64,000 nucleotides of DNA from Isoptericola cucumis (GTDB taxonomy: Bacteria > Actinomycetota > Actinomycetes > Actinomycetales > Cellulomonadaceae): NCBI RefSeq assembly GCF_014635665.1, contig NZ_BMDG01000007.1, positions 62,001-126,000 of the forward strand. Reading direction: 5' to 3'. The position numbers and the translations under genes were made by a program. Under the pieces are notes generated by a model that worked only from the letters and a program-made list of their open reading frames with translations, did no database searches and was not told the DNA's origin. Shown here in pieces: positions 36,511 through 45,188 of the stretch (position 1 is the stretch's first letter; each line of letters opens with the position of its first letter).

Positions 36511-36543
36511 GCTGTGAACGCGCTGTGTACACGCTGTCCGTGC
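36511..36543. promoter_or_regulatory. Three 11-bp direct repeats, candidate OmpR/PhoP-type operator
   Basis: GCTGTGAACGC, GCTGTGTACAC and GCTGTCCGTGC follow each other without gaps. An 11-bp phase equals one helical turn and is the usual architecture for OmpR/PhoB-family regulators. The position in the divergent gap between the regulator and the CNNM gene suggests autoregulation and possibly control of the transporter genes. Confidence 0.6.
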
Positions 36544-36658
36544 GCGTCGGCCGCGAATCTGCGGCGACGGGGCCGGGCGCGCCGGATAACATCGGAGCCA
36601 CGATGGACGATCCTCGACATTCCAGACCGGACACCCTCCTCGGCTCGCGAGGTCGATC

Positions 36659-38011
36659 GTGCTAGGCGACGTGCTCATGGTCGCGCTCGGCGTGCTGCTC
36701 ACCGCCGGGACGGCCGTCTTCGTGGCGAGCGAGTTCTCCCTGGTCACCCTCGACCCCGCCGTCGTGGGCGGCGACGACGAGGAGGGCGACAGTCCGCCGC
36801 CCGGCCACGGCCCGTCCGCCGCGCGTCCTGGCGACCGCAGGGACCGCGCCGTCCGCGCCGGGCTGAAGCACCTGTCGACCGAGCTGAGCTCCGCACAGGT
36901 CGGCATCACCGTGACGACGATCCTGCTGGGCTACACCGCCCAGCCGGCGCTCCTGTCGCTCTTCTCCGCCGCGTTCGCCGGCACCGCCCTGGGGGCGGGG
37001 GTCGCGAGCGTGCTGGCCGGCGTGCTCGCCCTGCTCGTGGTCAACGCCTTCTCCATGCTCTTCGGCGAGCTCATCCCCAAGAACTTCGCGCTGTCGGCCC
37101 CGCACGCCACCGCGCGCGCGGCGGTGCCGGTCCAGCGCGTCTTCACCACGCTCTTCCGTCCCCTGATCTCCGTGCTCAACGGCTCCGCCAACACGCTGCT
37201 GCGCCGCATGGGCGTCGAGCCGCGCGAGGAGCTCTCGGGCGCCCGCTCGGCGTCGGAGCTCGTGTCGCTCGTGCGCCGCTCGGCGCAGGAGGGCACCCTC
37301 GAGCAGTCGGTCGCGACCCTCCTGGCGAACTCGCTCGAGCTCGACGAGCTCTCGGCACGGGACGTCATGACCGACCGGCTGCGCATGTCCGTCGTCGAGC
37401 GGGACACCACCGCGGCCGACGTCGTGGCGCTCGCACGGCGCACCGGGCACTCGCGCTTCCCCGTGATCGGCGACGACCGTGACGACGTGGTGGGCCTCGT
37501 GCACCTGCGCCGCGCGGTCGGCGTGCCGCACGACCGGCGCGCCGAGGTGCCGGCGGCCGCCCTCATGGTCGACGCCCCGCGCGTGCCCGAGACGGTCCGG
37601 CTGGGGCCGCTGCTCGTCGAGCTGCGCGGGCTGGGCCTGCAGATGGCCGTCGTCGTCGACGAGTACGGCGGCACGTCGGGCATCGTGACGCTCGAGGACG
37701 TCGTGGAGGAGCTGGTCGGCGACGTCGCCGACGAGCACGACCCGCGCCGCGCCGGGGTCGTGCGCGGCACCGACGGCTCCTGGGTGGTCCCGGGCGTGCT
37801 GCGCCCGGACGAGCTCGCCGAGCGCACCGGCCTGGACGTGCCGGAGGCGCCCGCGTACGAGACGCTCGGCGGCCTGGTCATGGCCCTCCTGGGCCGGGTG
37901 CCGGTCGTGGGGGACGAGGTCCAGGTGGACGACGTGCGGCTCCGGGTCGAGGCCATGGACTCGCGCCGGGTGGAGCGCGTGCGCGTGCTCGGGACCCAGG
38001 TGGCGCGATGA
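36659..38011 (+). CDS. CNNM/CorC hemolysin-family membrane protein 1
   Basis: The 450-residue product has an N-terminal CNNM transmembrane domain ([54 protein letters not shown]). A CBS pair follows (about residues 225-350: [11 protein letters not shown], then [25 protein letters not shown]), and then a CorC/HlyC C-terminal domain (about 360-440). The family moves or senses Mg2+ or Co2+. A charged insert ([15 protein letters not shown]) splits the first membrane helix region. GTG start; TAACAT at 36587-36592 is a plausible -10 element. It overlaps the second copy by 4 nt. Confidence 0.88.
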   Translation: MLGDVLMVALGVLLTAGTAVFVASEFSLVTLDPAVVGGDDEEGDSPPPGHGPSAARPGDRRDRAVRAGLKHLSTELSSAQVGITVTTILLGYTAQPALLSLFSAAFAGTALGAGVASVLAGVLALLVVNAFSMLFGELIPKNFALSAPHATARAAVPVQRVFTTLFRPLISVLNGSANTLLRRMGVEPREELSGARSASELVSLVRRSAQEGTLEQSVATLLANSLELDELSARDVMTDRLRMSVVERDTTAADVVALARRTGHSRFPVIGDDRDDVVGLVHLRRAVGVPHDRRAEVPAAALMVDAPRVPETVRLGPLLVELRGLGLQMAVVVDEYGGTSGIVTLEDVVEELVGDVADEHDPRRAGVVRGTDGSWVVPGVLRPDELAERTGLDVPEAPAYETLGGLVMALLGRVPVVGDEVQVDDVRLRVEAMDSRRVERVRVLGTQVAR

Positions 38012-39072
38012 GCAACGGCACCGCCCTCCTCGTCGGCCTGCTCCTGCTGGTCGGCAACGCGTTCTTCGTCGGCGCCGAGTTCGCCGTCATCTCCGCCCGC
38101 CGCTCATCGATGGAGCCGCGCGCCGAGGCGGGCGACCGCCGCGCGCGGACGGCGCTGTGGGCGATGGAGCACGTGTCCCTCATGCTGGCGTGCGCGCAGC
38201 TCGGGGTCACCGTGTGCTCGACCGGCCTGGGGATCGTCGCCGAGCCGGCCCTGGCGCACCTCCTCGAGGGCCCGTTCGCGGCCCTCGGCATCCCCGAGTC
38301 CCTGGTGCACCCGGTGGCGCTCGTCATCGCGCTCGCGGTCGTGGTGTACCTGCACGTCGTGCTCGGCGAGATGGTCCCGAAGAACCTCGCGGTGGCCGGC
38401 CCGGAGACGGCGGCGCTGTGGTTCGCCCCGCCGCTGGTGCTCATCGCCCGCGCCGTGCGTCCCGTCATCGTGGCGCTGAACTGGGTCGCGAACCACGCCG
38501 TGCGCCTCGCCGGGGTCGAGCCGAAGGACGAGGTCGCCTCGGCGTTCACCGCCGAGGAGGTGCAGTCGATCGTCGAGCACTCGCAGGCGGAGGGCGTGCT
38601 GCACGACGAGCAGGGGCTGCTCACCGGCGCGATCGAGTTCTCGTCCCGCACCGCGGGCGACGTGATGGTGCCCCGGGACGAGCTGGTCGCCGTCGCGCAC
38701 GGCACCACGCCGGACGACATCGAGCACCTCGTGGCCCGGACGGGGTTCAGCCGGTTCCCCGTCCGCTCCGACGGCGACCCCGACAACGGCTCCGACGGCG
38801 GCGCCGCGTTCGACGGGTATCTCCACCTCAAGGACGTGCTCTACGCGTCGAACGGCGACCGCTTCGACCCGGTCCCGGACTGGCGGGTGCGGGCGCTCGC
38901 GTCCGTGCGCCCCGACGACGAGGTGGAGGACGCGCTGCGGGCCATGCAGCGCTCGGGCGCCCACCTGGCCCGCGTCGAGGGCGCTGACGGGGTGCTCGGC
39001 GTGGTGTTCCTCGAGGACATCCTCGAGGAGCTCGTCGGCGAGGTGCGGGACGCGATGCAGCGCCGCCGGTAG
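38008..39072 (+). CDS. CNNM/CorC hemolysin-family membrane protein 2
   Basis: The 354-residue paralogue overlaps the first by ATGA, so they are co-translated. It has the CNNM membrane domain ([59 protein letters not shown]). A CBS pair follows ([13 protein letters not shown], then [18 protein letters not shown]). The protein ends there, without the CorC C-terminal domain. This long/short pairing is common in actinobacteria and may reflect a heteromeric Mg2+ transporter. An acidic loop ([11 protein letters not shown]) interrupts the CBS region. Confidence 0.88.
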   Translation: MSNGTALLVGLLLLVGNAFFVGAEFAVISARRSSMEPRAEAGDRRARTALWAMEHVSLMLACAQLGVTVCSTGLGIVAEPALAHLLEGPFAALGIPESLVHPVALVIALAVVVYLHVVLGEMVPKNLAVAGPETAALWFAPPLVLIARAVRPVIVALNWVANHAVRLAGVEPKDEVASAFTAEEVQSIVEHSQAEGVLHDEQGLLTGAIEFSSRTAGDVMVPRDELVAVAHGTTPDDIEHLVARTGFSRFPVRSDGDPDNGSDGGAAFDGYLHLKDVLYASNGDRFDPVPDWRVRALASVRPDDEVEDALRAMQRSGAHLARVEGADGVLGVVFLEDILEELVGEVRDAMQRRR

Positions 39073-39172
39073 GCGCGCCACGGCGCGTGCCGGCCACAGC
39101 CGCCCCGCCGCCGGACGACGAGCGGGCGCCGTCGGGCGGGCACCGGGCGCGTGACCGGCGTCCGGACCGGGC

Positions 39173-39201
39173 TTGGCCGTGGCGCCGGACACCGTTATGG
39201 T
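39173..39201 (+). promoter_or_regulatory. Housekeeping-type promoter of the M15 peptidase gene
   Basis: TTGGCC (39173-39178), a 17-nt spacer and TATGGT (39196-39201) make a good sigma-70-like promoter. Transcription from about 39208 gives a leader of about 115 nt before the GTG at 39323. That is long enough for a regulatory RNA and contains GTGAATC. Confidence 0.6.
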
Positions 39202-39322
39202 TCCGTGACGGGCCGGTCAAGCGGTCGTGTGCGGGGGCACGCGACGCGGGACGGCCCGTGAATCTGAGGATCGGGGAGACCGAGCGACCGGGCGGGTCGT
39301 GAGGCAGGTGCACGGAGGTGTG

Positions 39323-40216
39323 GTGGACGCGACGTCGCAGGGTGACGAACCCGCGCTCCGTTCGCGACGGGCCATCCGTGAGGCAGAGCTCGCCAAGGCC
39401 GGCAAGAAGCCCCGTCGCCGCAGCACCCCCACCTCGCCCACCGCGTCCGCCCCGTCCTCGACGGGCGCCACGGCGCGCGCCCGCTCGGCCGCGCGCCACG
39501 CCGCCCCCGCCCCGCACGCCTGGGTGACGCGGGTCGCCGTCCTCGGCTCGCTCGCCGCCGCGACGATCGCCGTCCCGCTCGCCACCGACACCGTGGGTGC
39601 CGACCGCTCGCCGTTCGACCTGGACACCGTGCCGACCGGGCCGTCGACGCTCGCGCTCCTGAAGTCCGGCGTCGACACCCCCAAGACCTCCGCGGCGATC
39701 GCGGCCGCGCCGCGCGACGTCCGCGTCGAGACCACGTCCGCCAGTCGCACCGCCGAACGCAGCCCGTTGCCCGACTGCGACGCCGGCGCGTCGATCGACG
39801 GCGGCAACGGCACCCTCGCGGACCACTCGCTGTGCGACCTGTGGCAGCCGGGGGAGCGGCTGCGCGCCGACGCCGCCGTGGCGCTCAGCGCGCTCAACGA
39901 GGGCTTCCGTGCGCGGTTCGGCCGCGACCTGTGCCTGGTCGACACCTACCGGACCCTGTCCTCGCAGTACGCCGTGAAGGCGAGCCGCGGCTATCTCGCG
40001 GCGGTCCCCGGGGCGTCCATGCACGGATGGGGCCTGGCGATCGACCTGTGCAGCCAGGAGTACAGCTCGAGCGAGGTGTACGGCTGGCTCTGGGAGAACG
40101 GCGCCGCCTACGGCTGGGAGAACCCGCCGTGGGCGCAGCGCGGCGGCTCCGGCAACTACGAGCCCTGGCACTTCGAGTACCGGCCGGGCGTCGAAGAGGT
40201 CTCCTACTGGCACTGA
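39323..40216 (+). CDS. M15 family D-alanyl-D-alanine carboxypeptidase-like protein (VanY)
   Basis: The 297-residue product has a basic N-terminal stretch, a single hydrophobic helix (VTRVAVLGSLAAATIAVPLA, about residues 70-90) serving as signal anchor, a linker and a VanY-type domain. Zinc-site motifs are SMHGWGLAIDLC (His and Asp) and EPWHFEY (His). It would trim stem peptides in the cell wall. Two cysteine pairs in the domain suggest disulfides outside the cell. The GTG at 39323 follows GGAG by 5 nt; GTG at 39320 is equally possible. A structured inverted repeat starts 34 nt after the stop. Confidence 0.88.
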   Translation: MDATSQGDEPALRSRRAIREAELAKAGKKPRRRSTPTSPTASAPSSTGATARARSAARHAAPAPHAWVTRVAVLGSLAAATIAVPLATDTVGADRSPFDLDTVPTGPSTLALLKSGVDTPKTSAAIAAAPRDVRVETTSASRTAERSPLPDCDAGASIDGGNGTLADHSLCDLWQPGERLRADAAVALSALNEGFRARFGRDLCLVDTYRTLSSQYAVKASRGYLAAVPGASMHGWGLAIDLCSQEYSSSEVYGWLWENGAAYGWENPPWAQRGGSGNYEPWHFEYRPGVEEVSYWH

Positions 40217-40250
40217 GCGCCGGTGCCCGCTTCTCCTGCTGCTTGCGACC

Positions 40251-40351
40251 GAGGGGCAGCCGGGTTCCTCCGCGCGGTCGCGTTCACGCGCCCCAGGGGG
40301 CGCTCCACTTCGGGAGGGATACGACCGCGCGGAGAAACCCGGCCGCCCCTC
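40251..40351 (+). repeat. Structured inverted-repeat element, copy 2 (41-nt core closed by a 30-bp stem)
   Basis: Arms 40251-40280 and 40322-40351 are complementary over 30 nt with two mismatches; a 2-nt bulge allows about 5 more pairs outside. The core (40281-40321) matches copy 1 at 37 of 41 positions: CGTTCAC, hairpin GCGCCC-CAGG-GGGCGC, hairpin CTCC-ACTTCG-GGAG, then GGATA. The arms share no sequence with those of copy 1. It lies 34 nt after the M15 stop, in the same orientation relative to its upstream gene as copy 1. Confidence 0.85.
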
Positions 40352-40436
40352 TCGGTGTATCCGTCGCGCTCGTCGCCGTGGGGGACGCAGGCACCGTCGC
40401 GGGGCACGGTCGCCCGGTCGACGGCCCGGGTCGAAC

Positions 40437-41078
40437 TCAGGTCGTGAGCGTCGTGTTGCCGCCGAAGTCGTCGCGGAAACGCGGCCCCTGCGCGGCGAGC
40501 TCCTGCGCGTAGGACGCCGACCAGCCGCGGTACGGGTCGACGGCGAGCGACTCGTTCGAGAAGCGCCGGTCGTCGGTCAGCTCCGTGACGCAGAAGTCCG
40601 GGATCTGCAGGTCGGTGACCGGGCCGGAGCGCTCGCACTCCGCGACGACGAGCGGGTGGTTGGTGCCGCCGAAGACGTCGACCGACCAGCCGTCCGCACC
40701 CAGCCAGACCGCGTACCGCGTCTTGAGCACCTGCGCGCCGCCGCGCCGCACCAGCTCGACGCCGACCAGGGGATCGATCTGGCGCTCGGCCTCGTAGCGG
40801 GTGCCGCCGGCAGAGGGGCCCTTGACCGTCACGGCCGCGAAGTCGACCTGGCGGCGGTAGAGCTCCAGCACGTCGCGCGCGTCGCTGTCGCCCGCCACCC
40901 GCGCCTCGACGCCCGTCGCCTGCACGCGCACCCGCAGGGCGTACCCGCCGTCGGACAGGAAGTACGACTGCACGATGAGGGCGGGGGCGTCGCGCAGCGG
41001 GTCGGGCAGGTCCCGCACGAGGAAGCGGCGCTCGAACTCGAAGTCGGAGTACGCGGCGTCGGTGGAGTCAACGGTCAT
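40437..41078 (-). CDS. CYTH domain protein
   Basis: The 213-residue product has the CYTH (triphosphate tunnel) fold signature near the N-terminus, FEFERRFLV. This carries ExExR where ExExK is canonical. Alternating charged beta strands follow: YALRVRVQATG, VTVKGPSAGGTRYEAERQI and LKTRYAVWLGADGWSVDVFGG. CYTH enzymes hydrolyse inorganic triphosphate or make cyclic nucleotides. The family member at this locus is unassigned, and I infer a triphosphatase-like activity only loosely. It converges on the M15 peptidase gene, with copy 2 of the structured element in between. Confidence 0.8.
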   Translation of the reverse strand: MTVDSTDAAYSDFEFERRFLVRDLPDPLRDAPALIVQSYFLSDGGYALRVRVQATGVEARVAGDSDARDVLELYRRQVDFAAVTVKGPSAGGTRYEAERQIDPLVGVELVRRGGAQVLKTRYAVWLGADGWSVDVFGGTNHPLVVAECERSGPVTDLQIPDFCVTELTDDRRFSNESLAVDPYRGWSASYAQELAAQGPRFRDDFGGNTTLTT

Positions 41079-41145
41079 GCGACGAGCGTATCGAGGCCCG
41101 TGGTCCGACCGTCACCGCTCGTCGCCTCCCCCCGCCGCCCCCTCG

Positions 41146-42315
41146 TCAGCCGGTGTGCCCGGCCGGCGGCACCTCGCGACGCGCCGGGCCGACGTACTCG
41201 GACAGCGGGCGGATGAGGGAGTTCGCCGCCTGCTGCTCGGCCACGTGCGCCGTCCAGCCGGTGACGCGGGCCGCGACGAACAGCGGGGTGAACGTCGGGG
41301 TGTCGAAGCCCATGAGGTGGTAGGCGGGCCCGGACGGGTAGTCGAGGTTGGGGTAGATGCCCTTGCGCTCGACGAACTCGGCCTCGAGCGCGGCGTAGAG
41401 GTCCCCGAGGTCCGGCCGGTCGTAGTGGGCGACGAGGGTGTCGAGGGCGGCCTTCATCGTGGGCACGCGGGAGTCGCCGTGCTTGTACACCCGGTGGCCG
41501 AAGCCCATGATCTTGCGCTTGGCGGCCAGCGCGTCGTCGAGCCAGGCCGCGACGCGGTCGGCGCTGCCGATCTCCGCGAGCGTGTCCATCACGGCCTCGT
41601 TGGCGCCGCCGTGCAGCGGGCCCTTGAGCGCGGCGACGGCGCCCACGACGGCCGAGTGCACGTCCGCCAGCGTGGACGTGATGACGCGCGCCGTGAAGGT
41701 CGAGGCGTTGAAGGAGTGCTCGGCGTACAGGATCATCGAGCGGTTGAACGCGTCGGCGACGACCGGCTCCGGCTCGGTGCCGAACGTCATCCACAGGAAG
41801 TTCGCGGAGAAGTCGAGGTCGTCGCGCGGCTCCACGAGCTCGAGCCCGCGCCGGCGCCGCTGCCCGTAGGCGACGACGGCAGGCAGCGCCGCGAACAGCC
41901 GCACGCTGCGCGCGACGGTCTCCTCCGGACCGGCCGCGGCGTCCAGGGCGGTGAGACCCGCGACCTCGCGCGCCCCGATGACGCTCACCGCGGTGCGCAC
42001 CTCGTCCATGGGGTGCGCCGACGTGGGCAGCAGGTCGATCGCGGCCCGGACGTCGTCGGCCAGCGCGCGGTGCGCGCGCTCGGTGGCGCGCAGGTCGGCG
42101 AGCTCGGCGGCCGTGGGCAGGTCGTCGTGCCACAGCAGCCACGCGACGGCCTCGAACGGCTGGGTCGCGGCGAGGTCCTGCACCGGGTACCCGCGGTACA
42201 GCAGGGAGTTGGTCTCGGGGTCGACCTTCGAGATCGCCGTGACGTCGGCGACGACGCCGGCGAGCCCCTTGCGGACCTCGGGCTGCGTGGCGTCCTCGGG
42301 CTGGGTCATCGTCAT
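41146..42315 (-). CDS. prpC: 2-methylcitrate synthase / citrate synthase family
   Basis: The 389-residue product has the citrate-synthase motifs LLYRGYPVQDLA, GPLHGGANEAVMDTL with a catalytic His, and GFGHRVYKHGDSR with a second His. Aspartate is expected near VERKGIYPNLDYPSGPAYHLMG. Context with prpB and prpD identifies the 2-methylcitrate step joining propionyl-CoA and oxaloacetate. The ATG at 42315 has AAGGAG 5 nt upstream. It is the last gene of the prpD-prpB-prpC run, 57 nt after prpB. It could also serve as a housekeeping citrate synthase. Confidence 0.92.
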   Translation of the reverse strand: MTMTQPEDATQPEVRKGLAGVVADVTAISKVDPETNSLLYRGYPVQDLAATQPFEAVAWLLWHDDLPTAAELADLRATERAHRALADDVRAAIDLLPTSAHPMDEVRTAVSVIGAREVAGLTALDAAAGPEETVARSVRLFAALPAVVAYGQRRRRGLELVEPRDDLDFSANFLWMTFGTEPEPVVADAFNRSMILYAEHSFNASTFTARVITSTLADVHSAVVGAVAALKGPLHGGANEAVMDTLAEIGSADRVAAWLDDALAAKRKIMGFGHRVYKHGDSRVPTMKAALDTLVAHYDRPDLGDLYAALEAEFVERKGIYPNLDYPSGPAYHLMGFDTPTFTPLFVAARVTGWTAHVAEQQAANSLIRPLSEYVGPARREVPPAGHTG

Positions 42316-42371
42316 CGTGCTCCTTCGCGTCGATGGGGTGGGGGTGCCGGGTGGGTGGGGACGGCCTGCGC

Positions 42372-43283
42372 CTACCCGTGGTGCTGGTCGTCGAGGGAGA
42401 AGTCGTACACCCCGGCATCGAAGGCCCCGTAGCCGGCGTAGTCCACCAGCTCGTACAGCCGCGCCCGGGTCTGCATGGCCGGCACCTGGGACGCGAGGGA
42501 GCCCTCGGCCCGCAGCGCGTCGAGGCCGCGCTCGGCGGCGCCCATCGCCAGCCGCAGCATCGACACCGGGTAGATGACGAGCGCGACGCCGGCGTCGGCC
42601 AGCTGCCGGGCCGTGAACAGCTCGCTCTTGCCGAACTCCGTCATGTTGGCCAGGACCGGCACGTCCAGCGCGCTCGCGACGGCCTCGAACTCGGCGAGGT
42701 CGGCCATCGCCTCCGGGAAGATCGCGTCGGCCCCGGCGTCCACGAGCGCCTTCGCGCGGTCGATCGCGGCGCCGAGCCCCGCGACGGCGCGGATGTCGGT
42801 GCGGGCCATGATCAGCAGGTTCTCGTCGCGACGTGCGGCGGCCGCGGCACGCACGCGCTGCAGCGCCGTGGCGTCGTCGACGACCTGCTTGCCGTCGAGG
42901 TGGCCGCACCGCTTGGGGTTGACCTGGTCCTCGACGTGCAGGCCGGCGACGCCGGCGTCCTCGAGCGCCTGCACGGTGCGCGCCATGTTCATCGCCTCGC
43001 CGAAGCCCGTGTCGGCGTCCACGAGCGTCGGCAGGTCGGTCATCCGGGCGATCTGCCCGGCCCGGGTGGCGACCTCGGTCAGCGTCGTCAGCCCGACGTC
43101 GGGGAGCCCCAGGTCGGCCGCGACGACCGCGCCGGAGACGTAGACGCCGTCGAACCCCTTGTCCTGGACGAGCCGCGCGGCCAGCGGGTTGAACGCGCCC
43201 GGCAGCTGCAGCAGCCGGCCGGAGCGCAGCTGCTCGCGGAACGCGGCCCGCTTGGCCGCCGGGGTCGTCGTCGAGTAGAGCAT
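42372..43283 (-). CDS. prpB: Methylisocitrate lyase
   Basis: The 303-residue product belongs to the isocitrate lyase/PEP mutase family and splits 2-methylisocitrate to pyruvate and succinate. The active-site loop reads VNPKRCGHLDGK, the KRCGH motif that separates methylisocitrate lyases from other family members. Metal-binding DADTGFG is present. It begins 8 nt after the prpD stop and is followed by prpC, so the three form one operon. Confidence 0.93.
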   Translation of the reverse strand: MLYSTTTPAAKRAAFREQLRSGRLLQLPGAFNPLAARLVQDKGFDGVYVSGAVVAADLGLPDVGLTTLTEVATRAGQIARMTDLPTLVDADTGFGEAMNMARTVQALEDAGVAGLHVEDQVNPKRCGHLDGKQVVDDATALQRVRAAAAARRDENLLIMARTDIRAVAGLGAAIDRAKALVDAGADAIFPEAMADLAEFEAVASALDVPVLANMTEFGKSELFTARQLADAGVALVIYPVSMLRLAMGAAERGLDALRAEGSLASQVPAMQTRARLYELVDYAGYGAFDAGVYDFSLDDQHHG

Positions 43284-43291
43284 GAGGCTCC

Positions 43292-44809
43292 TCAGAAGAT
43301 CCCGGCGGGTACCGGGTGCGCGGTCAGGGGGTCCGCGAGCGGCGTCACCGTGAGGCCGCGCAGCTCGCGGGGGGCGAGCTCCGGCAGGCGCTGCGCCAGG
43401 TCGAGGAACCGCTCGGTCTCCGACGGCGCGAGCACGCCGTCCGCCAGCGCGCGGAACTTCGCGACGTACTGCTCGCGGGCGAACGGGCGCGCGCCCAGCG
43501 GGTGGGCGTCCGCGACGGCGATCTCCTCGACGACGCGCGTGCCGTCGGCGAGCTCGATCTCCACGCGCCCGCCGAACGACTTCTCCTCGGGGTCGCTCGA
43601 GTGGTAGCGGCGGGTCCACTCGGGGTCCTCGGCCGTCGTGACCTTGCGCCACAGCTCGACCGTGTCGGGGCGGCCCGCACGCTCGGGCGCGTAGCTGGCG
43701 ACGTGGTCCCAGGCGCCGTCCTGCAGCGCGACCGTGAAGATGTACGGGATCGAGTGGTCGAGCGTCTCGCGGCTCGCCGTCGGGTCGTACTTCTGCGGGT
43801 CGCCCGAGCCGGAACCGATGACGTGGTGCGTGTGGTGGCTGGTGTGCAGCACCACCGACGTCACGCGAGCCGGGTCCCGCAGCTCGGGCCGCTCGGTGCC
43901 GAGGCGCCGCGCCAGGTCGATCCACGCCTGGGCCTGGTACTCGGCCGAGTGCGCCTTGGTGTACGTGTCGAGGATCGCGGTGCGGGCCTCGCCGAGGCCG
44001 GGGAGCGGCACCGTGTAGCGCGCGTCGGGGCCGTCGAGCAGCCACGCGATCACCCCGTCGGAGCCCTCGTAGATCGGGCTGGGGGAGGTCTGGCCCCGCA
44101 GCGCGCGGTCGACGGCCTCGACCGCCATCTTCCCGGCGAACGCGGGGGCGTGGGCCTTCCACGTGGAGATCTCGCCCTTGCGCGACTGCCGGGTGGCGGT
44201 CGTGGTGTGCAGCGCCTGGCCGACGGCCTGGTAGATCGTCTCCGGGGCCAGGCCGAGCAGGGTGCCGATGCCGGCGGCGGCGGACGGCCCGAGGTGCGCC
44301 ACGTGGTCGATCTTGTGCGCGTGCAGGCTGATGCCCTTGACGAGGTCCACCTGGATCTCGTAGCCGGTGACGATCCCGCGCAGCAGGTCGGCGCCGCTGC
44401 GGCCCAGGTGCTGCGCGACGGCGAGCACCGGCGGGATGTTGTCGCCGGGGTGCGAGTACTCCGCGGCGAGGAAGGTGTCGTGGTAGTCCAGCTCGCGGAC
44501 CGCGACGCCGTTGGCCCACGCGGCCCACTCGGGGCTGGTGCGCACCGGGCTGCCGACCACCGTCGCGCCGGCGCCGCCGCGCGAGATGGGGTGCGCCTCC
44601 GCCTGCGCGCGGGCCGCGAGGATCGGCGCGCGGCCCAGCGACGCCGTCGCGACCGCCGCGTTGTCGATGACGCGGTTGATCACCATGTCGGTGACCTCGG
44701 CGGTCGGCTCGAGCTGCTCGGCGGCGACCTCGGCGATCTTCCAGGCGAGCTGCTCGTCGCGGGGGAGGTCCTCGTCGGGGCGGAAGACGCGGACGGTGTG
44801 GTCGATCAT
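43292..44809 (-). CDS. prpD: 2-methylcitrate dehydratase (MmgE/PrpD family)
   Basis: The 505-residue product dehydrates 2-methylcitrate in propionyl-CoA breakdown. Family blocks include the N-terminal [45 protein letters not shown] and [23 protein letters not shown]. Length fits PrpD (about 480-505). It heads the prpD-prpB-prpC operon; no prpR-type regulator is in the window. AAGGACA lies upstream of the ATG with loose spacing. A divergent promoter region of 379 nt separates it from an MHS transporter. Confidence 0.93.
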   Translation of the reverse strand: MIDHTVRVFRPDEDLPRDEQLAWKIAEVAAEQLEPTAEVTDMVINRVIDNAAVATASLGRAPILAARAQAEAHPISRGGAGATVVGSPVRTSPEWAAWANGVAVRELDYHDTFLAAEYSHPGDNIPPVLAVAQHLGRSGADLLRGIVTGYEIQVDLVKGISLHAHKIDHVAHLGPSAAAGIGTLLGLAPETIYQAVGQALHTTTATRQSRKGEISTWKAHAPAFAGKMAVEAVDRALRGQTSPSPIYEGSDGVIAWLLDGPDARYTVPLPGLGEARTAILDTYTKAHSAEYQAQAWIDLARRLGTERPELRDPARVTSVVLHTSHHTHHVIGSGSGDPQKYDPTASRETLDHSIPYIFTVALQDGAWDHVASYAPERAGRPDTVELWRKVTTAEDPEWTRRYHSSDPEEKSFGGRVEIELADGTRVVEEIAVADAHPLGARPFAREQYVAKFRALADGVLAPSETERFLDLAQRLPELAPRELRGLTVTPLADPLTAHPVPAGIF

Positions 44810-44871
44810 GGCGAGGGCTGTCCTTCGGCGAGGTGGCGGGCGTCGTCGCCCGTCGTCCGGGCTGCCCCTGG

Positions 44872-44900
44872 AACGTAACCCCCGCGGCGCGAACGGTCCA
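44872..44900 (-). promoter_or_regulatory. Promoter of the prpDBC operon
   Basis: On the minus strand, TGGACC (44895-44900) and TACGTT (44872-44877) are 17 nt apart, giving a recognisable -35/-10 pair. The predicted leader to the prpD ATG is about 57 nt. Confidence 0.5.
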
Positions 44901-45036
44901 GCGAGCCCCTGCCCGTGACGCGGGCCCGGGACGTGCCTGTGGCCGGACTCACGATGCGGCCCCCGAGCGGCCGTATCGGCGCAGGTGGCACGCCCTGCGG
45001 CTCGTGTCAGGAAGACGTCTCGTCCGGGCGGCGAAG

Positions 45037-45065
45037 TTGGATGCCGGGTCAACGATCCGTAATGT
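45037..45065 (+). promoter_or_regulatory. Promoter of the MHS transporter gene
   Basis: TTGGAT (45037-45042) and TAATGT (45060-45065) are 17 nt apart. The leader to the ATG at 45189 is about 117 nt and contains the hairpin at 45132-45162 (GCGCC-c-AGGTG pairing with CACCTGGCGC). Confidence 0.55.
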
Positions 45066-45188
45066 GGCCGCCCATGTTCGGGCTTGGCGCCCGCCGTCGG
45101 GCGAGCGCCGGTCACCCTGTCACGGGCCGCAGCGCCCAGGTGCCGCCTGGTGCCACCTGGCGCCGACCTGCCGGCCACGGAAGGAAAC

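Larger units (their letters stand above)
44810..45188. other. 379-nt divergent promoter region between prpD and the MHS transporter
   Basis: Two opposing promoters can be read in it: one towards prpD (44872-44900) and one towards the transporter (45037-45065). A stem-loop in the transporter leader precedes its ribosome site. I find no gene or known riboswitch between them. Confidence 0.55.

Noticed and set aside
39202-39322. Confident ydaO (c-di-AMP) riboswitch call
   Set aside because: The GTGAATC motif is present but the conserved 3' block of the family is not convincing, so I list it only as a low-interest finding.
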